From Pseudoclavibacter helvolus (GTDB taxonomy: Bacteria > Actinomycetota > Actinomycetes > Actinomycetales > Microbacteriaceae), in contig NZ_JACHWJ010000001.1 in the NCBI RefSeq assembly GCF_014191305.1, forward strand, positions 1,240,001 to 1,304,000: a DNA stretch of 64,000 bases, given 5' to 3'. Positions 1 through 10,285 of the stretch are shown in pieces. The notes under the pieces were generated by a model that was given only the letters and a program-made list of their open reading frames with translations, made no database searches and had not been told where the DNA came from. The stretch's first letter is position 1. Each line of letters opens with the position of its first letter. A program made the translations under genes and the position numbers.

Positions 1-1827
1 GACGCACTCGTCTTCGCGAGCAAACTCGAGTGACTCCTCGAGCGTCAGGACGCGGGAGGGAGTCATCGACTCGAACGTGTCCGCGTTGGCGGAGCGCATG
101 TTCGTGAGCTTCTTCTCCTTGGTCACGTTGACGTCCATGTCGTCGCCGCGCGAGTTCTCGCCGATGACCATGCCCTCGTAGACCTCTTCGGTCGGCTGGA
201 CGAAGAACGACATGCGCTCCTGCAGGGCGATCATCGCGAACGGCGTCGCGACTCCCGCGCGGTCAGCGACGATCGAACCAGACGTGCGGGTCGTGATGGG
301 GCCAGCCCACGGCTCGTAGCCGTGCGAGATCGCGTTCGCGATGCCCGTTCCACGCGTGCTCGTCATGAACTCGCTGCGGAAGCCGATGAGGCCTCGCGAC
401 GGGATGACAAACTCCATGCGAACCCAGCCGGTGCCGTGGTTCGACATGGACTCCATGCGGCCCTTGCGGGCAGCGAGAAGCTGCGTGATGGCGCCGAGGT
501 GCTCTTCAGGCGAGTCGATCGTGAGGTGCTCGTACGGCTCGTGCGTCTTGCCATCGACGATCTTCGTGACCACCTGTGGCTTGCCCGCCGTCAGCTCGAA
601 GCCCTCGCGGCGCATGTTCTCGATGAGCACGGAGAGGGCGAGCTCGCCACGACCCTGGACTTCCCAGGCGTCCGGGCGTCCAATGTCGAGCACGCGGATC
701 GAGACGTTACCGATCAGCTCGCGATCGAGGCGGTCCTTGACCATGCGTGCGGTGAGCTTGTGACCCTTGACCTTGCCCATGATGGGCGAGGTGTTGGTGC
801 CAATCGTCATCGAGATGGCGGGCTCGTCGACCGTGATGCCTGGCAGCGGACGGATGTCCTCCGGGTCAGCGATCGTCTCGCCGATCATGATCTCGGGGAT
901 ACCGGCGACGGCGACGATGTCGCCGGGGCCAGCCGAGTCGGTCGGGACGCGGTCGAGCGCCTTCGTCTCGAGCAGTTCCGTGATGCGCACGTTGTGCACC
1001 GAGCCGTCGTTCTTGACCCAGGCCACGTTCTGGCCCTTCTTGAGCGTGCCGTTGAAGACGCGCAGGAGGGCGAGACGGCCGAGGAACGGCGAGCTGTCGA
1101 GGTTCGTGACGTGCGCCTGGAGCGGCGCCTCCGGGTCGAAGGCTGGCGGCTGGATGTGCTTGAGGATCGTCTCGAAGAGCGGCTCAAGGTCGTCGTTGTC
1201 CGGCAGCTCGCCGTCGGCGGGCTGGTTGTGCGATGCGGCACCGGCACGGCCGGAGGCGTAGAGCACGGGCAGGTCGAGGATGCCGTCGAGGTCGAGGTCG
1301 GGGACCTCGTCAGCCATGTCGGAAGCGAGGCCCAGGAGGAGGTCCTGGCTCTCGGCGACGACCTCGTCGATGCGAGCATCGGGACGGTCGGTCTTGTTGA
1401 CGCACAGGATGACCGGGAGCTTCGCCGCGAGTGCCTTGCGGAGCACGAAGCGGGTCTGCGGGAGGGGGCCCTCTGAGGCGTCCACGAGAAGGACAACGCC
1501 ATCGACCATGGAGAGGCCGCGCTCGACCTCACCACCGAAGTCGGCGTGGCCAGGCGTGTCGATCACGTTGATCGTGATCGGGCCATCCGTGGCGTGCTTC
1601 CCCTTGTAGGAGATCGCCGTGTTCTTGGCGAGGATCGTGATGCCCTTTTCACGCTCGAGGTCGTTCGAGTCCATGACTCGGGCCTCGGTCGAGTGGCTGT
1701 CGTGGTCACCGAACGAGCCGGTCTGCTTCAGCATGGCGTCGACGAGGGTGGTCTTGCCGTGGTCGACGTGCGCCACGATGGCGACGTTTCGGAGTTCAGA
1801 ACGGTGGGCGACAGGCACAGCAGTCAT
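1..1827 (-). CDS. typA: GTP-binding protein TypA/BipA (3' end cut by window edge)
   Basis: This is a ribosome-associated translational GTPase of the TypA/BipA family, implicated in ribosome assembly and stress adaptation. The reading starts [14 protein letters not shown] at 1827 and carries the G1 loop AHVDHGKT at residues 19-26, the switch motif REKGIT, the G3 motif DTPGHADF and the G4 motif NKTD, followed by elongation-factor-like domains. About 609 codons are present. Family members are roughly 610-640 residues, so only the last few residues are lost past the left edge. No good Shine-Dalgarno sequence stands in front of the ATG. The long plus-strand ORFs over this region are antisense shadows. 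Confidence 0.95.
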   Translation of the reverse strand, partial: MTAVPVAHRSELRNVAIVAHVDHGKTTLVDAMLKQTGSFGDHDSHSTEARVMDSNDLEREKGITILAKNTAISYKGKHATDGPITINVIDTPGHADFGGEVERGLSMVDGVVLLVDASEGPLPQTRFVLRKALAAKLPVILCVNKTDRPDARIDEVVAESQDLLLGLASDMADEVPDLDLDGILDLPVLYASGRAGAASHNQPADGELPDNDDLEPLFETILKHIQPPAFDPEAPLQAHVTNLDSSPFLGRLALLRVFNGTLKKGQNVAWVKNDGSVHNVRITELLETKALDRVPTDSAGPGDIVAVAGIPEIMIGETIADPEDIRPLPGITVDEPAISMTIGTNTSPIMGKVKGHKLTARMVKDRLDRELIGNVSIRVLDIGRPDAWEVQGRGELALSVLIENMRREGFELTAGKPQVVTKIVDGKTHEPYEHLTIDSPEEHLGAITQLLAARKGRMESMSNHGTGWVRMEFVIPSRGLIGFRSEFMTSTRGTGIANAISHGYEPWAGPITTRTSGSIVADRAGVATPFAMIALQERMSFFVQPTEEVYEGMVIGENSRGDDMDVNVTKEKKLTNMRSANADTFESMTPSRVLTLEESLEFAREDECV

Positions 1828-1954
1828 TCAGGGGTGCTTTCATTTGAGAAAAGGGCAGTTCATCCTACGTCACGGAGGGCATGCCTCCCGACCAGCGCGG
1901 ACTTGACCCGTTTTAGCCAGGTCTGGGCCAGCACTGGCCGATGGTCTTCCGGGA

Positions 1955-3748
1955 TCACTGTCCGGATTCGCGCTCCTCTGCCTCGGCGCGCAGGATCTCC
2001 TCCTGCTGTTCCGAGGTGGCGTCTGAGACGACGATGTCGTCCCCGAGCACCTCGGTCGTGACCACGCTTGCGGTCGCCAGCTTGAGCGCGGCACGCTCCG
2101 CGCGGCGGATCGCCTGCTCGTCCGGGTCCGGGACGGGAACCGCGGCGACGAGGCGCTGCGTGTACGGGTCCTGCGGTGCACGCAGAATCTGGTCAGTCGG
2201 ACCCTGCTCCACGATCTTCCCGTGGTTCATGACGATCACACGGTTGGCGAGCTGGTCGACGACGGCGAGGTCGTGCGTCACGAAGAGCACGGCGAACTGC
2301 AGGCGCTGCTGGATCTCGACGAGCAGCTCGAGGACACGCTTCTGCACCGACACATCCAGTGCCGACGTGGGCTCGTCGGCGACGAGGAGCTTAGGCTCGA
2401 GCGCGAGCGCCCGAGCGATGCCGATGCGCTGCCGCTGGCCTCCGGACAACTCGTTCGGGTACCGGTTGCGGAAGGCGCGGGGCAGCTCAACCTGGTCGAG
2501 GAGCTCGCCGACTCTGGCATCGATCTCGGCCTTCGACAGCTTCTTCTCGAGTACAAGCGGTTCGGCGATCGACTGCCCGACGGGCCAGCGCGGGTTGAGC
2601 GACGATCCCGGGTCCTGGAAGACGATGCCGATGTCCCGGCGCACGCGCGCGAGGTCCTGCCTCGAGACCCCGTTGAGCTCAACGCCGTTGAGCTTCATCG
2701 AGCCAGCCGCGACCGGGAGGAGGCCGACGACTGCGCGGGCAACGGTCGTCTTGCCAGAGCCAGACTCGCCGACGACACTCACGATCTCGCCAGGGTAGAT
2801 CTCGAACGTGGCGTCTTCGACCGCCTTGAAGGCCGGGACGCGACCCTGCTTGGGGTACTCGATGTCCGCGTTCTGCACGACAAGAGCCGGCTCGCCCGTG
2901 AACTCGCGAGCATCCAGGCCACTTGCCTCGCCCGTACCGAGGTGCGGCACCGCGTCGAGGAGCGTCTTCGTGTACTCGTGCTGCGGGTTCTTGAAGATCT
3001 CACGGACGGTGCCGCGCTCGACGATCTCGCCGCCCTTCATGACGATGACGTTGTCTGCGATGTCGGCGACGACTCCCATGTCGTGCGTGATGATGACGAT
3101 GGCCGAGTTGAGTCGCTCGTGCAGCGAGCGCATAAGCTCGAGGATCTCGGCCTGGATCGTCACGTCGAGCGCCGTCGTCGGCTCATCCGCGATGAGGAGG
3201 TCGGGGTCGCAGCTCAGAGACTGCGCGATCATGGCTCGCTGCCGCTGACCGCCGGACAGCTGGTGCGGGTACGAGTCGAACGCCTTGGCGGGGTTCGGCA
3301 TCTCCACGAGGCGCAGCAGTTCGAGCGCGCGCTCACGCGCATCGTTCGGCGTCATCGTGGGGTTGTGGATGCGCAGGGCCTCGGAGATCTGGAAGCCGAT
3401 CGTGAGCACCGGGTTGAGGGCCGTCATCGGCTCCTGGAAGATCACCGCGATGTCGTTGCCGCGTGCACGACGCAGCGTCGACTGCGGTGCGCCGATGAGC
3501 TCGGTGCCGTTGAGCTTCGCGCTTCCGGAGGTGCGCCCGTTCTTCGGGAGCAGGTCGAGCAGCGTCATCGACGAGACCGACTTTCCAGAGCCGGACTCAC
3601 CGACGATGGCAAGCACCTCGCCGGGCCGCACGACGTAGTTGATGTCCTTCGCGGCGGCGACCCAGTCGCCGCCGACCCAGAACTCGACGCTGAGGTCCTG
3701 CACCTCGAGGATCGGCGTGGTGTCGTCTTTGCGTGAAGTCGTGCTCAT
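1955..3748 (-). CDS. Peptide ABC transporter, fused double ATP-binding protein (DppD-DppF type)
   Basis: This cytoplasmic protein should power the peptide importer encoded just upstream. It contains two complete nucleotide-binding domains, so it equals a DppD-DppF (OppD-OppF) fusion. Walker A motifs GESGSGKS/T are at about residues 50-57 and 324-332, and LSGGQRQR signatures at about 161 and 433. Each half also shows a DEPT(T/S)ALDV Walker B region. I start it at ATG 3748 ([11 protein letters not shown], 597 aa), where GGGAGG lies 7 bases upstream. An upstream ATG at 3823 would add 25 residues without support. It is the last gene of the minus-strand transporter operon, but an 763-base gap with a plus-strand gene separates it from the permease, so it may have its own promoter. 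Confidence 0.93.
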   Translation of the reverse strand: MSTTSRKDDTTPILEVQDLSVEFWVGGDWVAAAKDINYVVRPGEVLAIVGESGSGKSVSSMTLLDLLPKNGRTSGSAKLNGTELIGAPQSTLRRARGNDIAVIFQEPMTALNPVLTIGFQISEALRIHNPTMTPNDARERALELLRLVEMPNPAKAFDSYPHQLSGGQRQRAMIAQSLSCDPDLLIADEPTTALDVTIQAEILELMRSLHERLNSAIVIITHDMGVVADIADNVIVMKGGEIVERGTVREIFKNPQHEYTKTLLDAVPHLGTGEASGLDAREFTGEPALVVQNADIEYPKQGRVPAFKAVEDATFEIYPGEIVSVVGESGSGKTTVARAVVGLLPVAAGSMKLNGVELNGVSRQDLARVRRDIGIVFQDPGSSLNPRWPVGQSIAEPLVLEKKLSKAEIDARVGELLDQVELPRAFRNRYPNELSGGQRQRIGIARALALEPKLLVADEPTSALDVSVQKRVLELLVEIQQRLQFAVLFVTHDLAVVDQLANRVIVMNHGKIVEQGPTDQILRAPQDPYTQRLVAAVPVPDPDEQAIRRAERAALKLATASVVTTEVLGDDIVVSDATSEQQEEILRAEAEERESGQ

Positions 3749-3861
3749 GAGCGTGCCTCCCGGTGGGGTGCGGTCGAAGTGCTTGATGTCTGAGGGGTGC
3801 GGTCGCAGCATGCTGGCCTGCACGCCGCGGCGAGACGAGATTCGTCTGCGAGACTTGGCGG

Positions 3862-4467
3862 GTGTCCGAGCGAACAGTTCTCCGCCCCCGCATGGGTCTT
3901 GTCGTCTACGGCGTCATCGCCACCATGGCGCTTGTCGCCGTCCTGTCGGTGATCCTGACGCCAGGGGCAGGCCGCCATCTGCTGTCGGTGCTCCCGCTGC
4001 CCATCCTGGCGCTCGGCATCGGCTGGATCACCCTGGTGAGCCCGAGCGTCGTCTTCACCGACGAGGCGCTCGAGGTGAACAACCCGCTCAAGAAGACGGT
4101 TGTGCCATACGGCCAGATCGAGCTCGTCGAGACCACGCGCGGCTTCACGGTCACGACCCCGGAGGGCAAGGTGAGTGCTTGGGCCGCTCCCCCGCCCGAC
4201 CGCCTGAGTGCCGAGCGCATGGACCCACGAGACCCGCTCCTGTGGAAGGACCCCCGCCGCCTCACTGACGAGTCGCAGAGCATCCGGACGAGCGCTGCGC
4301 CTGGCACGTACTCCGGCGACGCAGCCGTGAACCTCACGCACCGCAGGGCCCAGCAGCAGCGTGAGGCCGGGGCCCCGCTCGGCCCGGTCGTGCGCACGCA
4401 GAACGTGGCGAACACGGTGGTGCTGATCACCACCCTGCTGGTCGTCGGTGCGCTCTTCGCGTTCTAG
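3862..4467 (+). CDS. PH domain-containing membrane protein
   Basis: This is a 201-aa membrane protein with a bacterial PH domain (bPH type) of unknown cellular role. Two hydrophobic segments occupy roughly residues 12-33 and 38-58, then comes a PH-like region (VVFTDEALEVNNPLKK, residues about 65-115). A final hydrophobic helix near the C terminus (VVLITTLLVVGALFAF) ends the protein. The GTG at 3862 is the only sensible start, with no clear ribosome-binding site. The gene is inserted on the plus strand between the ATPase and second permease genes of the minus-strand peptide transporter operon, diverging from the former and converging on the latter. Confidence 0.75.
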   Translation: MSERTVLRPRMGLVVYGVIATMALVAVLSVILTPGAGRHLLSVLPLPILALGIGWITLVSPSVVFTDEALEVNNPLKKTVVPYGQIELVETTRGFTVTTPEGKVSAWAAPPPDRLSAERMDPRDPLLWKDPRRLTDESQSIRTSAAPGTYSGDAAVNLTHRRAQQQREAGAPLGPVVRTQNVANTVVLITTLLVVGALFAF

Positions 4468-4511
4468 CCCCACAGGGGCCAGCGACCCGGCGCGCTCTGC
4501 GACGAGGACCG

Positions 4512-5651
4512 TCACGCATCCGCCTTGCTCGAGTCGCGGTCAGCCGCGTCGCCCTTGGTCGGACGGCCGTCGCGCGAGGTGAGCGTGCGCCACATGCGCG
4601 ACCAGGTGCCGTTGCCCGGGATCTTGCGCTGACGCGGGTCGAAGGCGTCGCGCAGGCCGTCGCCGATGAAGTTGATGCACAGGGCGATCGCCACGATGAA
4701 GGCGCCGGGGAACCAGAACAGCCACGGACGGGTGGCGAACGCGCCCTGGTACTCCTGCACGATCTGGCCGAGCGACACGTCGGGCGGCTGGATGCCGAAG
4801 CCCAGGAACGAGAGGTTCGCCTCGAGGATGATGGCGGCGCTCATCAGCAGGGTCGTCGAGACGATCACCACGCCGAGGGCGTTCGGCAGGATGTGGCGGA
4901 AGATGATGCGCCGGCCGGAGGCGCCGGCGACGCGCGCAGCGTCCACGAACTCGCGCTCGCGAAGCGTGAGGAACTCGCCGCGCACGAGGCGAGCGAGAGA
5001 CATCCAGCCGACGAGGCCAAGCACGACGGCGAGCGAGACCGCGCCGTACGCACGCAGGACCTCGTTCTGGCCGGCGAGCTGGCCGAGTACGGCCGCGAAG
5101 ACCAGCGTCGGGATGACGAGGAAGAGGTCCGTCACGCGCATGAGCACGTTGTCGACCCAGCCGCGGTAGTAGCCGGCGATGCCGCCGACGATGATGCCGA
5201 TGACGGCCGCGAGGATGCCGTAGATGAACATCACCGTGAGCGACTGCTGTGTGCCGCGCATGACGCGGGCGAAGATGTCGCGGCCGATCTCATCCTGGCC
5301 GAACGGGTGCGAGCCCCAATCGAAGAGGCTCACGAACGTCGGGTTGCCGCCGTTCTCGATGGGGGCGATCGAGTTCCAGTCGTAGGCCCACCAACCGGGA
5401 ACCTGGATCTGCATGAACTTGCCCTCGGAGAAGTCCCACCACGGCACCACGATGCCGACGGACGTGAAGACAAGCAGCACGATGACCAAGAGCACGGCGG
5501 TCGAGACCATGGCACCCGTGTGGCGCACAAAGCGCCTCCACACGATCTGGCCCTGGCTGAGTCCGATGGTCTCGCGCTGTTCGATAGTCAGATCGTCGCC
5601 GGGGCCGTGCGGCTGCGGGGCGGTGATCTCGGTGAAGTTCGGAGTCGTCAT
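4512..5651 (-). CDS. Peptide ABC transporter permease (DppC/OppC type)
   Basis: This is one of two inner-membrane permease subunits of the peptide importer. The 379-aa product begins MTTPNFTEIT and has a first membrane helix near residues 50-75. A periplasmic-side segment follows, ending SHPFGQDEIGRDIFARVM, a conserved DppC/OppC motif. The BPD_transp_1 core then follows with the EAA-type coupling loop (LREREFVDAARVAGASGRRIIFRHILPN). A hydrophilic tail rich in charged residues closes it. The start has AGAGAGGG about 9 bases upstream, and only 14 bases separate it from the stop of the other permease, so the two are co-transcribed. Confidence 0.93.
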   Translation of the reverse strand: MTTPNFTEITAPQPHGPGDDLTIEQRETIGLSQGQIVWRRFVRHTGAMVSTAVLLVIVLLVFTSVGIVVPWWDFSEGKFMQIQVPGWWAYDWNSIAPIENGGNPTFVSLFDWGSHPFGQDEIGRDIFARVMRGTQQSLTVMFIYGILAAVIGIIVGGIAGYYRGWVDNVLMRVTDLFLVIPTLVFAAVLGQLAGQNEVLRAYGAVSLAVVLGLVGWMSLARLVRGEFLTLREREFVDAARVAGASGRRIIFRHILPNALGVVIVSTTLLMSAAIILEANLSFLGFGIQPPDVSLGQIVQEYQGAFATRPWLFWFPGAFIVAIALCINFIGDGLRDAFDPRQRKIPGNGTWSRMWRTLTSRDGRPTKGDAADRDSSKADA

Positions 5652-5665
5652 AGCTCAGCCCTCTC

Positions 5666-7240
5666 TCAGCTCAGGCGGATTCGCGGGTCGAGGACGGAGT
5701 ACAGGATGTCGGCGATCAGGTTGAAGATCACGGTGAGCGCCGCCGTCACGAGGATGTAGCCCATGAGCGGGTTCAGGTCGACCGCCTTGAGCGACTCGGA
5801 GAAGATCGATCCCATCGCGCGCCAGCCGAAGATCTGCTCGGTGACGATCGCTCCAGAGATGATCGCGCCGACGTCGGCAGCCACGATCGTGGTGATCGGG
5901 ATGAGCGAGTTGCGCAGCGCGTGGCGCATGACCACGGTGCGCTCAGGGAGGCCCTTCGCTCGCGCGGTCCGAACGTAGTCCTGGTTCATGATCTCCAGGA
6001 GGCTCGAGCGCGAGTAACGGCTGTAGCTCGCGATGGAGATGACCATGATCGCGATGGTCGGCAGCAGCAGGTGCGTGAAGCCATCGAGCATCTGCAGCCA
6101 GATGGATGGGTCAGAACCGAGCTGCGGGCTGGATGCGCCGACCGTCGCGATGGGGCGTCCACCGGTCTGGTCGTAGTAGCCGGACCAGGTCTGCATGACG
6201 CGGTCGATGACAAGAAGCAGCGAGACGACGAATCCGACGATCGCGGCATTGCTGGCCACGTTCCGCTTGTCGAGCCCGCCGAAGTACTTGCCGGCGAACC
6301 AGGCGATGACGGTGAACACCACGATGAGCGCAATGGGGAACCACGCGCCGATCTCGTTGGTCATCGCGAACTGCAGCGGGTACCACAACGCTCCCCCGAC
6401 GACCGCGACGGCGCCGGTGACGATCAGGTTCCTGCGGTGCGAGAGTCCGACCGTGAGGGCGGCTGTGAGGAGCACCGTGGCCAGGCCGAGAACGATGATG
6501 AGCACCGTGCCGAGGCCTGGGTTGCGGAACCAGTCGAGCAGCTCCATCCCGAACAGGATCGCGATCGTGCCAACAGCTCCAGCGCCGAACACGACGGCGC
6601 GCGTCTTTGCGGGCCCCCCGATGATCGACATGAAGATGAAGCCCATGATCACGCCGATGAGCAACAGCAGCGGTATCGGTATCTCTGGGTCCTGCAGGAA
6701 GTCGTTGAAGCCGATGGCCATGTACTGCTTGAGCAGCACTGCCACGAAGAAGATCGGCAGCGAGTACGTGAGGAAGGACAGGAACGTGACCGTGTAGTCG
6801 TAGCCCGAGTACTGCCGAAGCGCGGTCGTGACGCCGACGGCGACACCGATCACGACGGCGATGAGCGTCGCGGCGGTGACGAGCTGCAGGGTCTGGCCAA
6901 CCGCTGCGGCGATGAGCGGGCCAACGTCCTGGCCCACGATGTTGACGCCCATGGAGAAGTTGTTGCCGAGGAAGCCGAACAGGCCGTTCGGGTCGTCGAA
7001 GGTCGGGATGAAGAACCCGAGGATGCCGCCGAGCCACAGGAAGAATCGTGCGGGGGCTGGCACATCCAGTTGCAGGAGCTCCACGCGCGCGGCGATGAGC
7101 TGCTCCTTGTTGGGAGCCGTGGACTCCAAGATGTCCGCGAGCGGGTCCTTCGAGATCGCGACGAGGTTGTACACGATGAAGAGCGCGCCCAGCAGGATGA
7201 AGATCGACACGAAGAGGCGTCGGAGGGTGAATCTCAGCAC
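5666..7240 (-). CDS. Peptide ABC transporter permease (DppB/OppB type), long form
   Basis: This is the other permease subunit of the peptide importer. N-terminal motif LRFTLRRLFVSIFILLGALF and the C-terminal core with coupling loop (DYVRTARAKGLPERTVVMRHALRNSLIPI) identify DppB/OppB. At about 524 residues it is longer than the usual 310-330, because a hydrophobic insertion with several extra membrane helices (roughly residues 190-330) lies between the first core helices and the coupling loop. I prefer the GTG at 7240, which has AGGA 7 bases upstream. An ATG at 7267 would add nine residues (MPPPEQDPS) but has no ribosome-binding site. Confidence 0.9.
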   Translation of the reverse strand: MLRFTLRRLFVSIFILLGALFIVYNLVAISKDPLADILESTAPNKEQLIAARVELLQLDVPAPARFFLWLGGILGFFIPTFDDPNGLFGFLGNNFSMGVNIVGQDVGPLIAAAVGQTLQLVTAATLIAVVIGVAVGVTTALRQYSGYDYTVTFLSFLTYSLPIFFVAVLLKQYMAIGFNDFLQDPEIPIPLLLLIGVIMGFIFMSIIGGPAKTRAVVFGAGAVGTIAILFGMELLDWFRNPGLGTVLIIVLGLATVLLTAALTVGLSHRRNLIVTGAVAVVGGALWYPLQFAMTNEIGAWFPIALIVVFTVIAWFAGKYFGGLDKRNVASNAAIVGFVVSLLLVIDRVMQTWSGYYDQTGGRPIATVGASSPQLGSDPSIWLQMLDGFTHLLLPTIAIMVISIASYSRYSRSSLLEIMNQDYVRTARAKGLPERTVVMRHALRNSLIPITTIVAADVGAIISGAIVTEQIFGWRAMGSIFSESLKAVDLNPLMGYILVTAALTVIFNLIADILYSVLDPRIRLS

Positions 7241-7394
7241 AGATGGGTCCTGTTCTGGAGGAGGCATTCGGCCGGGATTGTGGCCGCGAACAGACGAGGC
7301 GGGAGTCCCGCAGTCGAGAAGACTACGGTACTCCCGCCGTCGCTTGGTCTGACCGCGCGGCGGTCAGCGCGTCGAGAGTTCGACGCCGGTGTGA

Positions 7395-9263
7395 CTACTC
7401 AGCGGCTTCCACCGGTGCCCACTCCCAGGCGTTCCAGAAGTACTGGGGCGAGAGGAATCCGGGCTTGACGTTGGCGACCTGGTCGCTCCACGCGACAACA
7501 CCGGGGAACTGGAAGATCGGCACGGACCAGGACTTGTCCATGATGATCTTCTCGGCCTCGACGAGCTTGCCCTGAGCCTCGGCTGGGTCGAGGGTGACCT
7601 CGACGTCCTTGAGGATCTGGTCGAGCTCCGGGTCGCTCCAGCCGTAGTAGTTGTTGATGCCGCCCGTGATGTAGTTCGGGGACGGCTCTCCAACACCGAG
7701 ACCCTCGGACTGCCATCCGAAGAGGGCCGCGTCGTAGGCATCGGTCTGCGTCGTGAGAACGGTCGACCAGTTCTCGGCGCTCGCGTCGACGATCGTGAAG
7801 CCAGCCTTCTCGGCCGAGGCCTTGATGAGCTGCAGCTCCTGCTGGCGGCGCGGGTTGGTCGACGCCGTCATGAAGCGTACGGACGGGTTCGCGACGCCAG
7901 CCTGCGCGAGGAGCGCCTTGGCCTCGTCGATGGAAGCGTCGTCGCCCGAGTAACGGTCGACGCCGCTGGCAGCGACAGACTCTTCGTAGCCGTCTGCTCC
8001 GGGGAGGAAGACGAGCGAGTCACGCGTGGTCGCATCCGGTGCGATCGGGGTGATGAGCTTGTCGACGATCTCCTGGCGAGGGATCGTGAGCAGGAAGGCC
8101 TCGCGGATCTGCTGAGCCTTGGCCTCGTCGCCGCCGTAGGTGGCCGGGTCGAAGACGCCGCCGTTGGCAACCTGGAGGTCGACGTGCTCGTAGGTGCCCT
8201 CGAGCGAGGACTCCCACTCGATGCCCTCTGTGCCCTCGAGCTGCTGAAGGAGGTCGGTCGTCGGCTGACCGGAGACGATCTGGACTTCACCGTTCTGGAG
8301 CGCCTGCACCTGTGCCTGCGGGTCCGGAATGAAGCGGATCGTGATGGTCTCGTAGTGAGGCAGCGGGCCCCACGTGTAGTCCTCGCGCGCCGTGAGCGTC
8401 ACGTACTGGTTCTCGACGAGGTCCGTGATCGTGTACGGGCCGTTGGAAAGCGTCTTCTGCGGCTCCTCAGGCATCGACGTGTAGTCGTAGCCGGTGCGGT
8501 ACGCCGTGGCGACCTTGCCGAGGAAGGCGGTGTCGTTGTCGTTGACGGCCGTGATGAAAGCGTCCTTCGCGGCCTGGGCCTCGTCGTACTCGCCCGGGTA
8601 GGCGAGCTGGACGGTGCCGTGTGCCGAGATCGCCGTCGTGTCTGGCGCGAACATGGTCTTCCAGTCGGCGTACGGCTTGTCGTAGACGATCGTGAACGAC
8701 TTGTTGTCGTCAGCGAGCGTCGGGACAGCAGATGCGAGGTCGAGCTGGAGGCCGGGAGCTGGGTCGGTACCCCAGTAGACGCCGGCGTCTGCGGCCGCGT
8801 CGATCGCGTCCTGGTTCGTGACGTTGCCCTCGTCGTCGTACTCGGCCTCTGGGACCTCGCCGGCGGAGCGGTGCGTCGTGTTCGCGGCCCACGTGAGCAG
8901 CAGGTCGGCGCCGTCGAACGGCGTTCCGTCGCTCCAGGTCACCGCGTCGTTGACCGTGTACTTGATCGTGAGCGGGTCGCTCGAGACCTCTTCGACGGTG
9001 CCGAAGTCGGTGTTCTCGACCAGCGCGGGGGTGGGGTCGTAGTCGATGAAGCCGTCCGACGTGACGTGGACGATGTTGGCGTTCGCCGCGGCGTTGTTGG
9101 CCGAGGTGTTGACGTTGAACGCGAAGAACGGGTCGTTCCAGGCAACCGTGATGGCGGAGCCACCGACGATCTCGGGATCGCGGTTCGGGGCGGAGCAGCC
9201 GGCGAGAACCATTGCGCTTGTGGCGACGATGGCTCCCACGGCGATAACTCGTGATGTCCTCAT
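7395..9263 (-). CDS. ABC transporter family 5 substrate-binding lipoprotein
   Basis: This is the extracellular peptide-binding protein of the importer and the first gene of its operon. The start at 9263 (MRTSRVIAVG) has a near-perfect AAGGAGG four bases upstream, preferred over ATG 9284. A signal peptide ends in the lipobox LAGC (MVLAGCSAP), so the mature protein should be lipid-anchored. The body is a SBP_bac_5 domain: WSDGTPFDGADLLLTW, LSNGPYTIT and FIPDPQAQVQALQNGEVQI are typical of DppA/OppA-like proteins. Length, 622 aa, is somewhat above the usual 520-600. The stop is followed by about 150 bases before the first permease, room for a processing site or partial terminator that would keep the binding protein in excess. 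Confidence 0.93.
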   Translation of the reverse strand: MRTSRVIAVGAIVATSAMVLAGCSAPNRDPEIVGGSAITVAWNDPFFAFNVNTSANNAAANANIVHVTSDGFIDYDPTPALVENTDFGTVEEVSSDPLTIKYTVNDAVTWSDGTPFDGADLLLTWAANTTHRSAGEVPEAEYDDEGNVTNQDAIDAAADAGVYWGTDPAPGLQLDLASAVPTLADDNKSFTIVYDKPYADWKTMFAPDTTAISAHGTVQLAYPGEYDEAQAAKDAFITAVNDNDTAFLGKVATAYRTGYDYTSMPEEPQKTLSNGPYTITDLVENQYVTLTAREDYTWGPLPHYETITIRFIPDPQAQVQALQNGEVQIVSGQPTTDLLQQLEGTEGIEWESSLEGTYEHVDLQVANGGVFDPATYGGDEAKAQQIREAFLLTIPRQEIVDKLITPIAPDATTRDSLVFLPGADGYEESVAASGVDRYSGDDASIDEAKALLAQAGVANPSVRFMTASTNPRRQQELQLIKASAEKAGFTIVDASAENWSTVLTTQTDAYDAALFGWQSEGLGVGEPSPNYITGGINNYYGWSDPELDQILKDVEVTLDPAEAQGKLVEAEKIIMDKSWSVPIFQFPGVVAWSDQVANVKPGFLSPQYFWNAWEWAPVEAAE

Positions 9264-9439
9264 AGGACCTCCTTGGGGAAACATGGGGCTGTGAGCGTCG
9301 GAGATCCACGGACTCTGTGAATTCTCGACAAATACCAGTTGAACCTACGCCCCCGCGCGCGCGGCTTTGCACCAATTCAGGGGATCGTTACTCACACGAA
9401 ACGGGTCTTGTGCATCTCGTACAAGGCCGTCAGCGTTCG

Positions 9440-9445
9440 TAGACT
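9440..9445 (+). promoter_or_regulatory. -10 box for a probably leaderless transcript of the CPBP protease gene
   Basis: TAGACT ends six bases before the ATG at 9452, so transcription would begin at or next to the start codon, giving a leaderless mRNA. No ribosome-binding site is present in front of that ATG, which agrees. A -35 box is not obvious. A short inverted pair (CTTGT and ACAAG) just upstream could be an operator. Confidence 0.4.
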
Positions 9446-9451
9446 GCGGAC

Positions 9452-10258
9452 ATGTCACATTCGCGCATTGACGTTACGGTCAGCGAGAGCGAAAGCAAGT
9501 TGGACCGCTCCGCGCGCATTCGACTGCGCTGGGAGATCTGGATCGTGCTCGCGCTTGCGATCATCCCGTCAAGCCTGTACGCGATCATCTCGCTCGCTGA
9601 GCGGGCCACGCGCGAGACCGCCATCGGTGACCAGACGACGACCCTCAACGCCTCCCGCGACGCGCGTCCGGTCTTCGATGCCCTGCTGCAGCTCATGAGC
9701 GTCGCCACCGATCTCATTCCGGTTGCCCTGGCGATCTGGCTGCTCTGGACGCCTGCCGTCTCCGGGTTCAGGAGGCTGGGTCTGGATGCGCGTCAGCCGC
9801 TCCGGGACACAGGACAGGGGGTCCTGCTCGCCGCCTGCATCGGCATCCCTGGGATCCTCTTCTACCTGGCGACGAGGGCCATCGGACTCACGATCTCCGT
9901 CGAGGCGAGCGCCCAGGACATCACCTGGTGGACGGTCATCCTGCTCCTGCTGGCCGCGCTCCGCGCTGCCCTCCTCGAGGAGGTCATCGTCGTGGGTTAC
10001 CTCGTGACGAGACTGCGCGAGCTGGGGTGGGCGACCTGGCAGATCGTCGTCGCGTCGTCCTTGCTGCGTGGCTCCTACCACCTGTATCAGGGGCCGGGGA
10101 TGGCGATCGGCAACGTCGCCATGGGCGTCTTGTTCTCGTGGTGGTTCCTGCGGAAGGGCCGGGTCGGCGGCCTCGTCGTCGCGCACTTCATCCTCGACGC
10201 GGTCTCGTTCCTCGGGTACCCCCTCGCCGCGGCCCTGCTCCCCCAGCTCTTCACCTGA
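9452..10258 (+). CDS. CPBP family intramembrane glutamic endopeptidase (CAAX-like protease)
   Basis: This is a polytopic membrane protein of the CPBP (Abi/CAAX protease-like) family, which cleaves substrates inside the membrane or protects against bacteriocins in some bacteria. The substrate here is unknown. The 268-aa product has about seven hydrophobic helices and the family motifs: EEVIVVGYL (catalytic Glu pair, near residue 174), RGSYHLYQG (His near 207) and HFILDAVSF (His/Asp near 247). Family members often have EExxxR in the first motif. Here the Arg position is occupied differently, but the other elements are intact. It is transcribed alone between the transporter operon and a convergent lipoprotein gene. 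Confidence 0.85.
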   Translation: MSHSRIDVTVSESESKLDRSARIRLRWEIWIVLALAIIPSSLYAIISLAERATRETAIGDQTTTLNASRDARPVFDALLQLMSVATDLIPVALAIWLLWTPAVSGFRRLGLDARQPLRDTGQGVLLAACIGIPGILFYLATRAIGLTISVEASAQDITWWTVILLLLAALRAALLEEVIVVGYLVTRLRELGWATWQIVVASSLLRGSYHLYQGPGMAIGNVAMGVLFSWWFLRKGRVGGLVVAHFILDAVSFLGYPLAAALLPQLFT

Positions 10259-10285
10259 GCGCACCCCGCTGGGCGATGGCTCAGC

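Noticed and set aside
322-1476. Long plus-strand open frame opposite typA
   Set aside because: It is antisense to an intact conserved GTPase, reads as charged repetitive residues and has no domain. This is a GC-bias shadow, as are 2222-3736, 13596-15332, 44790-46085 and 61452-63761.
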